A stretch of 64,000 nucleotides of DNA from Melitaea cinxia. Its lineage: Eukaryota > Arthropoda > Insecta > Lepidoptera > Nymphalidae. The notes under the pieces were generated by a model. It was given only the letters and a program-made list of their open reading frames with translations, was not told the DNA's origin and searched no databases. Numbering within the stretch: the stretch's first letter is position 1; the number at the start of each line of letters is the position of its first letter. Shown in pieces: positions 23,458-28,285 of this stretch. Both the position numbers and the translations under genes were made by a program. The stretch is taken from assembly GCF_905220565.1 (NCBI RefSeq), contig NC_059404.1:11622472-11686471 (forward strand), in the 5' to 3' direction.

Positions 23458-24356
23458 TTGGTGGATATATATGGTTGGTTTCAATCTATCTCAACACTTA
23501 TTACTATAATATTATATAATAATACTTAACTGACAGCTAAGGCTATATGACTGTCGGTTCGGCTTTAGCTCTGTATACTTTGTATATTTGTGCGATAAAG
23601 TAAATTAAAAAGAACAGTCAGAAATTTTGACATATATCTCTGACCAATATACTCGTAGATATTATAATTAATGTAATAATATTTTCAGGTGAACGCAGCC
23701 CAACCTTGTCAGAAACTGCGACAACCGCACGCGCATCAAGCGTAAATGAAAATGGCGGAACTCTGAACAAAGTCCATAACCACAATATCGACAATATCAA
23801 CAACTCAACCATCGCCCGCAACACTCAGACCCTCAACCGTAGGATGCCTAACAACAACGCTCTCAACAACGCGTTAGGGACTTTGCCGAGAGTCAACAAC
23901 AATAATATAGGCGGGGGGCTGCTCGCCGCCACGCTGGGGAGAAAGATAAACGGGAACAACCACAAGAAGAAAGCTACGCAACCTATCATGGCGTATGATG
24001 AAATACCCGGCTTACAACGGTGAGTTTTGAATACTTTAATATTTATATATCTAGATAAATAATAAACGTAATTAACGAATTTTTTTAAATATTTGTATAA
24101 TGCAATAGATTTAATATTGTCAATTGTTAAATGAGTTGTATAAATAACCCTTTCTGTTTTTATTATGGTATATTATATCTATGATGAAGAATGTTGCAGT
24201 TTTATTTCATTAATAAGTTAATTGAAAATAATATATCCATAATAAATTACATTTAATTCTAGATCCACAGATAATGACAACGTTACGTTCGGAAAGAGAA
24301 ATTTTAATGGATTCCCTTACGACCAGTCTCATGTGGAAACAACTACGGAGCTATAA
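1163..24356 (+). CDS. Cad99C: Cad99C / protocadherin-15 orthologue (28 exons, 1594 aa)
   Basis: This is a complete single-pass cadherin. The coding exons are 1163-1244, 3056-3121, 3345-3523, 4344-4466, 4670-4909, 5613-5762, 6333-6551, 7005-7199, 7716-7853, 8717-8866, 9333-9447, 10358-10560, 11004-11144, 11866-11989, 12592-12752, 13354-13527, 14291-14500, 15054-15302, 16294-16389, 17238-17391, 18199-18491, 18902-19126, 20336-20604, 21779-21952, 22748-22874, 23149-23251, 23689-24019 and 24263-24356. All introns are GT-AG and all phases fit. Domains: signal peptide 1-26, EC1 28-139, EC2 to 260, EC3 to 382, EC4 to 494, EC5 to 597, EC6 to 697, EC7 to 798, EC8 to 899, EC9 to 1005, EC10 to 1121, EC11 to about 1230, membrane-adjacent domain to about 1320, transmembrane helix about 1346-1373, and a tail ending TTEL (PDZ ligand). 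Eleven EC repeats, the EC1 Cys30-Cys112 pair and the EC3 loop GCTLHDGAC match protocadherin-15. In Drosophila, Cad99C controls microvillus length in follicle cells. The homology call comes from memory of the family, not a search. Confidence 0.93.
3056..3121 (+). CDS. Cad99C: Cad99C exon 2: start of EC1
   Basis: Residues 28-49. It encodes GPCEVETGQSSIIVDIEESR and then Gly-Asp. Cys30 is the first half of the EC1 disulfide known in protocadherin-15, and DIEESR matches the DEESR of that family. It enters and leaves in phase 1. Confidence 0.9.
3345..3523 (+). CDS. Cad99C: Cad99C exon 3: EC1 core
   Basis: Residues 50-109. It carries LQLLQPLDRDADNLSHMVFQ, the usual LDRD calcium-site strand of a cadherin repeat. 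It enters in phase 1 and ends in phase 0; the next 7 exons are all phase 0. Confidence 0.92.
4344..4466 (+). CDS. Cad99C: Cad99C exon 4: end of EC1, start of EC2
   Basis: Residues 110-150. Cys112 can pair with Cys30. SDINDNAPVF is a canonical EC1-EC2 calcium linker. Confidence 0.93.
4670..4909 (+). CDS. Cad99C: Cad99C exon 5: EC2
   Basis: Residues 151-230. It encodes AVDTDAGVNGLAEYF (DxD calcium motif) and NRSLDYERTKKYLVTIVAS, both typical of an EC repeat. Confidence 0.94.
5613..5762 (+). CDS. Cad99C: Cad99C exon 6: end of EC2, start of EC3
   Basis: Residues 231-280. It encodes DRARDTKRR, the linker LDDDDQDPSF and the loop GCTLHDGAC, whose two cysteines (265 and 272) match a loop at the same place in protocadherin-15. 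Confidence 0.93.
6203..6292 (+). repeat. RTE 3' tail with (GAT)n, intron 6
   Basis: It reads TGTCTGGCGCGAACTTGGGG, then GTCCATGTCCAGCAGTGG, and ends in a GATGATGATG microsatellite. This is a severely 5'-truncated RTE insertion about 40 bp before exon 7. Confidence 0.75.
6333..6551 (+). CDS. Cad99C: Cad99C exon 7: EC3
   Basis: Residues 281-353. The strand GILTIEPEKIQAVDMDTINA carries the DxD calcium motif, and YFEIDPNTGAVRQLKPVDTS follows as the central strand pair. Confidence 0.94.
7005..7199 (+). CDS. Cad99C: Cad99C exon 8: end of EC3, start of EC4
   Basis: Residues 354-418. The EC3-EC4 linker reads RPVDASPPVV, which lacks the usual DxNDN. EC4 begins with VEENSPKGTKVLDI and a DPD calcium site. 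Confidence 0.93.
7716..7853 (+). CDS. Cad99C: Cad99C exon 9: EC4
   Basis: Residues 419-464. It encodes FDIDKDGYLVVSDDRLDRD, the central EC4 strands with the LDRD motif. Confidence 0.93.
8143..8640. repeat. nested repeats in intron 9
   Basis: The outer repeat has ACTTTTTCGAATTTTATCGC at about 8180 and AACCGCGATGAAATCCGAAA at about 8585; a relative without the insertion is at 55775-55900. Between them, about 8256-8550, a minus-strand SINE-like repeat is inserted: it reads CGGCAAACAAGCGTACAGCT near its poly(T) side and GAGCAGGAAATTCCTGCTGT near its other end. The target copy is therefore older than the SINE. Confidence 0.6.
8717..8866 (+). CDS. Cad99C: Cad99C exon 10: end of EC4, start of EC5
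   Basis: Residues 465-514. VVAREANGG is the A/D-rich strand, and LDQNDNAPVI is a canonical calcium linker. Confidence 0.93.
9057..9198 (+). repeat. RTE-tailed repeat fragment, intron 10
   Basis: It starts at CGGTCACCAACCCGCCTGCC and ends in TGATGATGGTTATGATGATG. It is the last 140 bp of the repeat at 261-570. Confidence 0.7.
9333..9447 (+). CDS. Cad99C: Cad99C exon 11: EC5
   Basis: Residues 515-552. It encodes VEAMDIDEGENARISYNI (calcium motif DIDEG) and FTIDPTTGVI. It ends in phase 1 at GATCT/GTAAGC. Confidence 0.92.
10211..10303. repeat. small inverted-repeat element, intron 11
   Basis: ATCCGGCTGCAAAA (10213-10226) is perfectly inverted at 10288-10301. Total length is about 90 bp and it lies 55 bp before exon 12. 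It is probably a MITE remnant; no target duplication is clear. Confidence 0.4.
10358..10560 (+). CDS. Cad99C: Cad99C exon 12: end of EC5, start of EC6
   Basis: Residues 553-620. YSVTIRATDAKG closes EC5. The EC5-EC6 linker APGPNTRPPQF has no DxNDN calcium motif. A second AG four bases into the exon would break the frame, so the acceptor at 10356-10357 is chosen. Confidence 0.9.
10737..10920 (+). repeat. tRNA-derived SINE, intron 12
   Basis: A tRNA-like head has a B box GGTTCGATCC at 10791-10800 inside GCGGGTTCGATCCCCGC, which forms a T-arm. An A-T-rich body follows. There is no full cloverleaf, so it is not a tRNA gene. Confidence 0.6.
11004..11144 (+). CDS. Cad99C: Cad99C exon 13: EC6
   Basis: Residues 621-667. 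It encodes AKDPENEPVTYSIVSG, FAIGSNTGIITVIRSLDRE and TRYQL. The spacing of DPE and LDRE is that of an EC repeat. Confidence 0.93.
11581..11636 (+). promoter_or_regulatory. cluster of promoter-like motifs in intron 13
   Basis: Within 56 bp are a perfect CRE palindrome TGACGTCA (11581-11588), an E2F-like TTTGGCGGGA (11618-11627) and a TATA-like TTTATAAAC directly after it. It sits in a block that is much richer in G+C than its surroundings. It could be an internal promoter, an enhancer, or part of a decayed transposon. There is no downstream ORF beyond the next Cad99C exon. Confidence 0.25.
11866..11989 (+). CDS. Cad99C: Cad99C exon 14: end of EC6, start of EC7
   Basis: Residues 668-708. It continues exon 13 as MVRAEDPG and carries the canonical linker TDINDNNPKF. 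It ends in phase 1. Confidence 0.92.
12592..12752 (+). CDS. Cad99C: Cad99C exon 15: EC7
   Basis: Residues 709-762. It encodes HATDVDEGINAMVSYSI and TELDYEDTK, the calcium and LDYE motifs of EC7. Confidence 0.94.
13354..13527 (+). CDS. Cad99C: Cad99C exon 16: end of EC7, start of EC8
   Basis: Residues 763-820. It encodes DYSFVVTATDGAIDKR; the linker QDEPDESPTF is a variant with Pro-Asp-Glu in place of Asn-Asp-Asn. Confidence 0.94.
13925..14129 (+). mobile_element. Helitron-like element, intron 16
   Basis: It holds TATAAAACAAAGTCGC at the 5' side and CGTGCGAAGCCGGGGCGGGT before a terminal CTAG (14126-14129) followed by T. These are the marks of the short non-autonomous Helitrons common in Lepidoptera. 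The 5' TC end is not clear. Confidence 0.65.
14291..14500 (+). CDS. Cad99C: Cad99C exon 17: EC8
   Basis: Residues 821-890. It encodes AEDPDTIPEITYTI and RTLRPLDREASARHELLV, the core of EC8. Confidence 0.94.
14931..15000 (+). repeat. LINE 3' UTR fragment, intron 17
   Basis: It contains TGACTGGAAGAAATCTCTTT and AGAGATAAGTCCACCTTTG, a diverged copy of the conserved LINE 3' sequence CTGGAAGAGATCGCTnTTTA, which also occurs at about 16555, 17040, 19315 and 61165. Confidence 0.5.
15054..15302 (+). CDS. Cad99C: Cad99C exon 18: EC8-EC9 junction and most of EC9
   Basis: Residues 891-973. DKNDNAPVF is the linker. VVALDVDATPPNNRVRYSL is close to the DADPPGLPASRVRYR region of protocadherin-15 EC9, which strongly supports the orthology. 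Confidence 0.94.
15335..15612 (-). repeat. tRNA-derived SINE with RTE-type tail, intron 18
   Basis: On the minus strand it starts with a tRNA-like T-arm GCGGGTTCGATTCCCGC (about 15555-15572) and ends near 15340 in the tail shared with RTE elements. A second, longer copy is at 44840-45180. Confidence 0.65.
15619..15647. repeat. 13-bp perfect hairpin, intron 18
   Basis: AGCGGTTATTACT (15619-15631) is inverted at 15635-15647 around a 3-base loop. More partial copies of CTAGTTATTACTATTAGTAA follow up to about 15720, so the hairpin has spawned local duplications. Confidence 0.55.
16038..16170 (+). mobile_element. Helitron-like 5' fragment, intron 18
   Basis: It contains TATATATAAGTTACGCGTCA and GATGGACTCCTAAACTACTT then AACCGATTTTTATCAAATTT, the start of a common lepidopteran Helitron or related repeat. 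No CTAG end is present. Confidence 0.4.
16294..16389 (+). CDS. Cad99C: Cad99C exon 19: end of EC9
   Basis: Residues 974-1005. It encodes AYDQGEPVMSSVVSLTVYV, matching AFDDGEPVMSS of protocadherin-15. The EC9-EC10 linker SHSATVPPD has no calcium-binding motif. Confidence 0.93.
16535..16685 (+). repeat. LINE 3' tail with (ATT)n, intron 19
   Basis: It contains TCTGGAAGAGATCGCTATTT and ends in TGCAATAAAGTGGTTTATTA with an ATT microsatellite. Confidence 0.65.
16925..17090 (-). repeat. LINE 3' tail, intron 19, inverted
   Basis: On the minus strand it holds TCTGGAAGAGATCGCTGTTT and TACAATAAAGAGTAAG, a second copy of the tail at 16535 in the opposite direction within the same intron. Confidence 0.65.
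17238..17391 (+). CDS. Cad99C: Cad99C exon 20: first half of EC10
   Basis: Residues 1006-1056. VAENSPNGTLVRTLPIW opens EC10. Cys1048 lies close to Cys1069 of the next exon and the two could form a disulfide. It ends in phase 1. Confidence 0.9.
17775..18108 (-). repeat. RTE-tailed SINE-like repeat, copy 2, intron 20
   Basis: This is a full-length minus-strand copy of the repeat at 261-570, with CAGTCCACTGCTGGACATAG at its tail end and CGCCTCTTACGACACCCACG near its head. It ends about 90 bp before exon 21. Confidence 0.75.
18199..18491 (+). CDS. Cad99C: Cad99C exon 21: second half of EC10, start of EC11
   Basis: Residues 1057-1154. It encodes NRSLDYETLTEYSLEVQ and the canonical linker TDVNDNPPVF. 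The intron before it holds an RTE-tailed repeat ending about 90 bp before the acceptor. Confidence 0.93.
18902..19126 (+). CDS. Cad99C: Cad99C exon 22: EC11
   Basis: Residues 1155-1229. It encodes AKDKDSGDYGKIEYR and FKFNVMARDNP. This is the last cadherin repeat; no DxNDN follows it, as expected before the membrane-adjacent domain. Confidence 0.93.
19205..19265 (-). repeat. RTE 3' tail fragment, intron 22
   Basis: It contains CACTGCTGGACATAGGCATC and CACGCCAAACATCCCGCC, a short reversed RTE tail. Confidence 0.55.
19305..19490 (+). repeat. LINE 3' tail followed by a (TATTG)n run
   Basis: It contains TCTGGAAGAGATCGCTCTTT, TTGTACAATAAAGTATATTT and then about nine TATTG pentamers to 19481. The pentamer run is the tail microsatellite of the insertion. 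Confidence 0.7.
19972..20238 (-). mobile_element. complete small non-autonomous Helitron, intron 22
   Basis: On the minus strand it begins TCTACACCAATATTATAAAG at 20238 and ends CGAAGTCGTGGGCAGAAG then CTAG at 19972. It is flanked by A on the 5' side and T on the 3' side, the Helitron insertion rule. It is 267 bp long and non-coding. Confidence 0.75.
20336..20604 (+). CDS. Cad99C: Cad99C exon 23: membrane-adjacent domain
   Basis: Residues 1230-1318. It matches the extracellular linker (MAD12) domain of protocadherin-15, a ferredoxin-like fold: NQLIIEVADLNVDAM, an alpha-helical ARNLLSAIEEKSG, and VWLYLLDPNTGDILTRDSL. It ends in phase 2 at AAAAA/GTAAGC; without the splice a stop codon would follow at once. 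Confidence 0.92.
20780..20910 (+). repeat. fragment of the poly(A)-tailed SINE-like repeat
   Basis: It contains CAACGCGCTTACAATTCTTC, GGTTACGTTAACCGCTTACA and GGTGAGTCG, diverged from the copy at 21004-21281, in intron 23. Confidence 0.5.
21004..21281 (+). repeat. poly(A)-tailed SINE-like repeat, intron 23
   Basis: It starts ACTGAGGTAGGGCACAGCAG and ends AGCCGTACGCTTGTTTGCCG, then ATATAAAAAAAGG. Other copies are at about 8256, 26868, 32660, 35155, 35935, 43725 and 61258. The A-rich end fits retrotransposition by a LINE. No tRNA-like promoter is obvious. Confidence 0.65.
21425..21590. repeat. GC-richer block in intron 23
   Basis: It contains CCGAGGTGCGATCTCGATGG and GACCCCTCTCGCCGGTGATG. Its base composition differs from the intron and it looks like a piece of a LINE, but I cannot name the family. 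An (ATA)n run follows at about 21617-21635. Confidence 0.35.
21779..21952 (+). CDS. Cad99C: Cad99C exon 24: GC-rich exon with the transmembrane helix
   Basis: Residues 1319-1377. A Pro/Arg-rich stem (RAPLSPPPRRP) leads into the hydrophobic stretch ASALPAALLALAALVLV, seven alanines, then YICASWNR at the cytoplasmic face. It enters and leaves in phase 2. Almost every base is G or C, in sharp contrast to the AT-rich surroundings. The other reading frames across it are also open, but only this frame joins both neighbours. Confidence 0.9.
22121..22336. repeat. foldback element with tRNA-like arms, intron 24
   Basis: Arms 22121-22183 and 22274-22336 are inverted with few mismatches. Each carries GACCGCTCCAGCGGGGTTCG or its complement, forming a T-arm (GCGGG-TTCGAAC-CCCGC in the right arm). 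Together they look like two tRNA-derived SINE heads pointing towards the outer ends, joined by about 90 bp. Confidence 0.6.
22748..22874 (+). CDS. Cad99C: Cad99C exon 25: juxtamembrane cytoplasmic segment
   Basis: Residues 1377-1419. A basic stop-transfer stretch YKKHKEQ follows the helix, then a proline-rich APPRPPSGY and an acidic ESSEDEP. The proline motif could bind SH3 or similar domains; that is inference. Confidence 0.9.
23149..23251 (+). CDS. Cad99C: Cad99C exon 26: cytoplasmic segment
   Basis: Residues 1420-1453. It encodes VLNMAVDDADLQLDFSPNNH and then FNIHSVQYLSKDN. No known domain is apparent. It leaves in phase 1. Confidence 0.87.
23393..23455. repeat. (TA)n microsatellite, intron 26
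   Basis: About 30 uninterrupted TA units lie between exons 26 and 27. Length is probably polymorphic. Confidence 0.9.
23689..24019 (+). CDS. Cad99C: Cad99C exon 27: Asn-rich cytoplasmic tail
   Basis: Residues 1454-1563. It is rich in Asn, Thr and Ser (for example NHNIDNINNSTIARN and RVNNNNIGGG), basic near the end (NNHKKKATQ), and probably disordered. It ends in phase 2. Confidence 0.9.
24263..24356 (+). CDS. Cad99C: Cad99C exon 28: C-terminus and stop
   Basis: Residues 1564-1594 and TAA at 24354-24356. The last residues are SHVETTTEL. T-E-L fits a class I PDZ ligand, as expected for a cadherin anchored by PDZ scaffolds in microvilli. Confidence 0.92.
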
Positions 24357-25345
24357 GTTCAGAGACAAAAACTAGTGGAAAGTGTATAACTAGTAAAGTG
24401 AACTAAAATAATATAATCTAAAAACATTAACATTGTGTTCAACGAAAATCTTCATATCAATGTGCGACTGAATAATATTCGAAATATTAGTATATAATGT
24501 GAATAACGAATTTTTAGAAAAATACATTTGTAATATTTTTACTTAGCGCAGGCTAGTCTTCTTATTGAACAAATTGTGCATAATAATTAATGTTGTAAAT
24601 AATAGAGGCATTACGTGTATATTTTGTAGGTACCTGAAGTGTAGATGCAGGTACAAAATATTTTGTACAGATGTTTTATATTTTTATATAGAAATTTAGG
24701 TTAATAATGGCGATGAGCCGTGCAGGTTATATGTGTTAATAACCTAACATAAATATGTTACACTTGCCAAGCCAACGATTTTTTTTTCATGATTAAATTG
24801 TGTAACAGACACTGTTTTGTTTTTAATCAGTTAGAATTTTATTCATTAAAATTGTGTGATCATAAATACATTATTTTTAAGTTTGTGTAGTTCCAGCAAA
24901 TCTATTTAATCTGTGACTCGTTAAATCGCGAGATTCAGTATTTTTTTAATTAATATTTTAAAGTTTAAGAGTTATAAAAATTCTAAACAAATTATAATTT
25001 TAATTATAAATTATTTTCCCACTGTTTTGAAGAATCTTTTAGAATGTGTATGAATTTTGTGCCAGTTACAATTAATTCGTAGATAAAACGATTTGAAATA
25101 GTAACATTTATTATAATTTTAAGCATAAGTAAGAAATGCTCATTTAATAAAAAAATCTAACTAAAATAAATAATTTGTGCCAAACGTTTTGATATGTTTT
25201 TAATCTGTGCTGTATTTATTCTTGGTCCTTGTGTTACCTCTTTTGTAGTGTATATTTTGTAAATGATATAATTTTTTTACAATGAAAAGCTGATTAAAGT
25301 AATTGTTTAATAGATTCTGGAATAAATTAATATTATTTTTATTAT
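24357..25345 (+). other. Cad99C: Cad99C 3' UTR
   Basis: This is about 1 kb of AT-rich sequence without an open frame. A poly(A) signal AATAAA is at 25321-25326, followed by a T-rich stretch. A minus-strand poly(A) signal (25434-25429) lies about 100 bp further on, so two transcription units would converge here. Confidence 0.65.
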
Positions 25346-25409
25346 TTTTTCATTTTTACCTTATGCGCAGTTTAATTAACGCAGCTTAGTGTTTTAGAAT
25401 TTTCACACC

Positions 25410-25690
25410 TTATAAAAGAAAACAATAGTTTATTAAACATTATACATATTTACAGTTCACAACTTAAGAACTAAATATTTACAGATAGTTTTGGTATAAA
25501 TCATGTCCGTGTGGAATTGTGCCAAGAATGCTGGCAGCATTTCCCCGTTGAATCGCTATGCCGATTCTCTGGGCAAACAATGCACCAGCCCTCTTGTCAC
25601 CAGTGGAGGCAATAAGGCGAGGAGTTATCTCAAAAGAAATATATTTGAAAAAACTAAAACTGCAATCCACGCACTCCTTTAAAACTTTTA
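25410..25690 (-). pseudogene. minus-strand terminal exon or remnant of an unrecognised gene
   Basis: On the minus strand a frame ends at about 25482 with the peptide TPRLIASTGDKRAGALFAQR followed by IGIAIQRGNAASILGTIPHG and a short tail to the stop. The peptide looks like real protein and not random translation. After the stop come a 34-nt piece shared (one mismatch) with window positions 1-34, and a poly(A) signal at 25434-25429. I do not recognise the family. It may be the last exon of a gene whose other exons I cannot find in 26-35 kb, or a duplicated 3' fragment of the gene that ends at position 60. Confidence 0.4.
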
Positions 25691-26067
25691 TTTATCGCCC
25701 TCTAGTAGCTTGTTTAGAAAGTAATTATCGCACTTTCGATTATTTGATTCGGTTCTCACAGATAATCACAGATAGTTCTGGTTCGTTCATGTCATATTGA
25801 TATTTTATTATTGCAAAAACTAAAAATATTTATTGCAAAATATTGAAGAATTTTTTAGCCTCACTTTTATATTCGCTTCTTAGTAAATTCTGACGTAATA
25901 AAGCTTTCCTGACATAATAAAAAAAAACGGCTTATATCGTCAAGTGGATCTCGCGTTCATTTACTATCATCCCGACATCAAAATGTTGACGTCCAACATA
26001 ATATTTATTTAATCGATTATTTTTACTATAATAGCATTCAAAAGGCTTCAAATGATAGTTAATTTAT

Positions 26068-26330
26068 TGACTAGCCCGTTGGCGCAGTTTGTAGTGACCC
26101 TGCTTTCTGCTCCGAGGGTTGTGGGTTCGATTCCCACCCCGAGTCTGGGTGTAATATAAATATTTATTTATATATTTATATATGTATTATTTATAAGTAT
26201 GTTTATCGAAAAAAAAAAAATGTAGCTATATACCAGTCGGCTGTTACCTATAACACAAGCATTAAGTTGCTTACTTTAGGAACAGACGACCGTGTGTGTA
26301 TTGTGTAAATATTTATTTATTTATTTATTT
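26068..26330 (+). repeat. tRNA-derived SINE with (TTTA)n tail
   Basis: The head is CCCGTTGGCGCAGTTTGTAG (A box), followed by GGGTTGTGGGTTCGATTCCC (B box). The body ends in a TTTATTTATTTATTTATT run at about 26310. Spacing of the boxes fits a tRNA-derived Pol III promoter, but the 3' half does not close an acceptor stem. Confidence 0.7.
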
Positions 26331-26569
26331 ATTGTTTGATGTGTATTCTGTATAAAAGTGTGTTTTTATAGCACATCAATGCATTGGAAAAAAATATAGA
26401 TGTTTAAGAGTAAGCGGTTTTTGTATTTTTCATTCTGTGGAAATAAAGCACAGCCTGGAGGCGTGAAATATGGTGTTAAGATGTACAGACAAGATTGTAA
26501 TAACTAAATATTTTGCTTGATAATTATTTTAAATTAAAGTTTAAATTTACATACACACACACACATACA

Positions 26570-26660
26570 AACATCAGCCTATTGCAGTTCACTGCAGGAT
26601 ATAAGGGAGGCTTAGTTCGCGACAAACATCCCGGTTTTTCGAAATCCTCACCCAGTCTCC
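26570..26660 (-). repeat. RTE ORF2 3' fragment
   Basis: It contains CAGCCTATTGCAGTTCACTG and GACAAACATCCCGGTTTTTC, reversed, matching the end of the RTE fragments at 32946 and 38085. Confidence 0.5.
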
Positions 26661-26867
26661 ACCTAAATTTGCATAAATTACATTAAATTTTAGGAAATGA
26701 GGATTGCCAACTTAAGAAAATTCGAGACGAAAATTTTAATTATATTAACTCGACGAGTCTCGACGTACATGTGTTCTCTCTCGTTTTATCACATTAATAA
26801 TAATAATTAAGCGACTGTTCAAGAACGCTATTGAAATTATTTAAAAAATAGCAATATTTGTGACGGC

Positions 26868-27150
26868 ATCTTTTTTTTAAACTAGGTCAGCTTTTTTTTA
26901 ACTAGGTGCGACTCACCTGAGTGTAAGCGATTACCGTAACGTTTAGACGCCTTCAACACCAGAAGCACCGCAAACGCGTTGCCGACCCTACCCCAATCCG
27001 AGAGTTCTGGTCACTTGATTCACCACAGGAAACTAACACTGCTTGAAAGCACAGCACAGCACTGCTGTTTACCTGTGATCTTCCCCAGTCAGGCTACTCC
27101 AGATTTTGAGCAAAATATTTTCTACTGTGCCCAACCTCAATTCAGTGAGG
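26868..27150 (-). repeat. diverged poly(A)-tailed SINE-like repeat
   Basis: It contains GTGTAAGCGATTACCGTAAC, CACCAGAAGCACCGC and TTTTGAGCAAAATATTTTCT. It is a degraded minus-strand copy of 21004-21281. Confidence 0.55.
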
Positions 27151-27565
27151 TGATTAATTAGTCTGAAGCCTTAAGTAATGACGGCCATGACGGACGGTAT
27201 TTAAAGATTTAATAATAATGTCAAATATTGAATACGATATTCTGCAAGATCGAGATACTTCTCCAGTTAGGCTGATTTAAATTTCAAAAAGATTTTTTAT
27301 GTGTCCTCAATCATTTTCTAGTTTAACTGTTATACCAATGCGAGTATATTCAAAATCAAAATCACGAATTACTTAGTTTAAGTAGACTTCAAGAGCTCTT
27401 TTTAATCATTTTTTTATCGAATTGAAATTCCGTAGTTACTCTTAAAAAAAAAAAACTATTTTATTATAAAATAAAAAATAATTTAAAGTTTTAATAAAAA
27501 CTTTAAATTTATTATATTAGACGACTGCAATTTTGGTGTGCTGCGTGTGCCAAATACTCGCCTTA

Positions 27566-27701
27566 CGCCGAGTTGCACGAAAAGAAATTAAAATTTAAGT
27601 AGTGATTAAACTAATTTAATCGCAAGAAGTGTATGAAATTCTTGTGATTAAATTAGTTTAATCTCTACTTAAATTTTAATTTTGTTTCGTGCAACTCGGC
27701 G
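27566..27701. mobile_element. PIF/Harbinger-type MITE
   Basis: It is 136 bp long with terminal inverted repeats that begin CGCCGAGTTGCACGAAA and extend inward through TTAAAATTTAAGTAG and ATTAAACTAATTTAATC, so almost the whole element can fold. TTA flanks both ends (27563-27565 and 27702-27704), the 3-bp target duplication of the Harbinger superfamily. There is no coding capacity. Confidence 0.65.
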
Positions 27702-27955
27702 TTAACCCTTGTGGGTTCGATCCCCTTCGGAGAGCACGCTAAGCTCTTGGTCCCGGTTCTTATCATATACACCTGATAGTGATCGTTACTTATAATAGGG
27801 AATATATCCGCCAACCTCCACATTATGGATTGAGCAGCGTGGTTGATTAAGCTTCGATCCCTGCATGAAGAAGGAGGCTTAGGCTGTGCTCTGGGATTTT
27901 ACAGGCTGAATCGTCGTTATTATATTATCAATATTTATCTAATTGCATCGCTGTG

Positions 27956-28285
27956 TGGCTACGGCATTAGAATACGGCAGCCCCTCTCTTTCCGCGGGTG
28001 TCGTAAGAGGCGACTAAGGGATAACACAGTTCCACTACCACCTTGGATCTTAAAAAGCCGACCGATGGCGGGATAATATGTTTTGAAATACACAGGCCGA
28101 AGACGGGCAGCAGCGTCTTCGGTGCGACAAAGTCAGCCTTGCGGTCACCAACCCGCCTGCCCAGCGTGGTGACTATGGGCAAAACACATCAGTTCACGCT
28201 ATTTTTGGCGTGAACTTGTGGAGGCCTATGTCCAGCAGTAGACTGTGTGACAGGCTGAAATAATTATGATGATGATGATCTAATT
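27956..28285 (+). repeat. RTE-tailed SINE-like repeat, copy 3
   Basis: This is a full copy with head CTGTGTGGCTACGGCATTAG, core CACCAACCCGCCTGCCCAGC, tail TGGAGGCCTATGTCCAGCAG and a final (GAT)n. It is the best-preserved + strand copy in the window. Confidence 0.75.
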
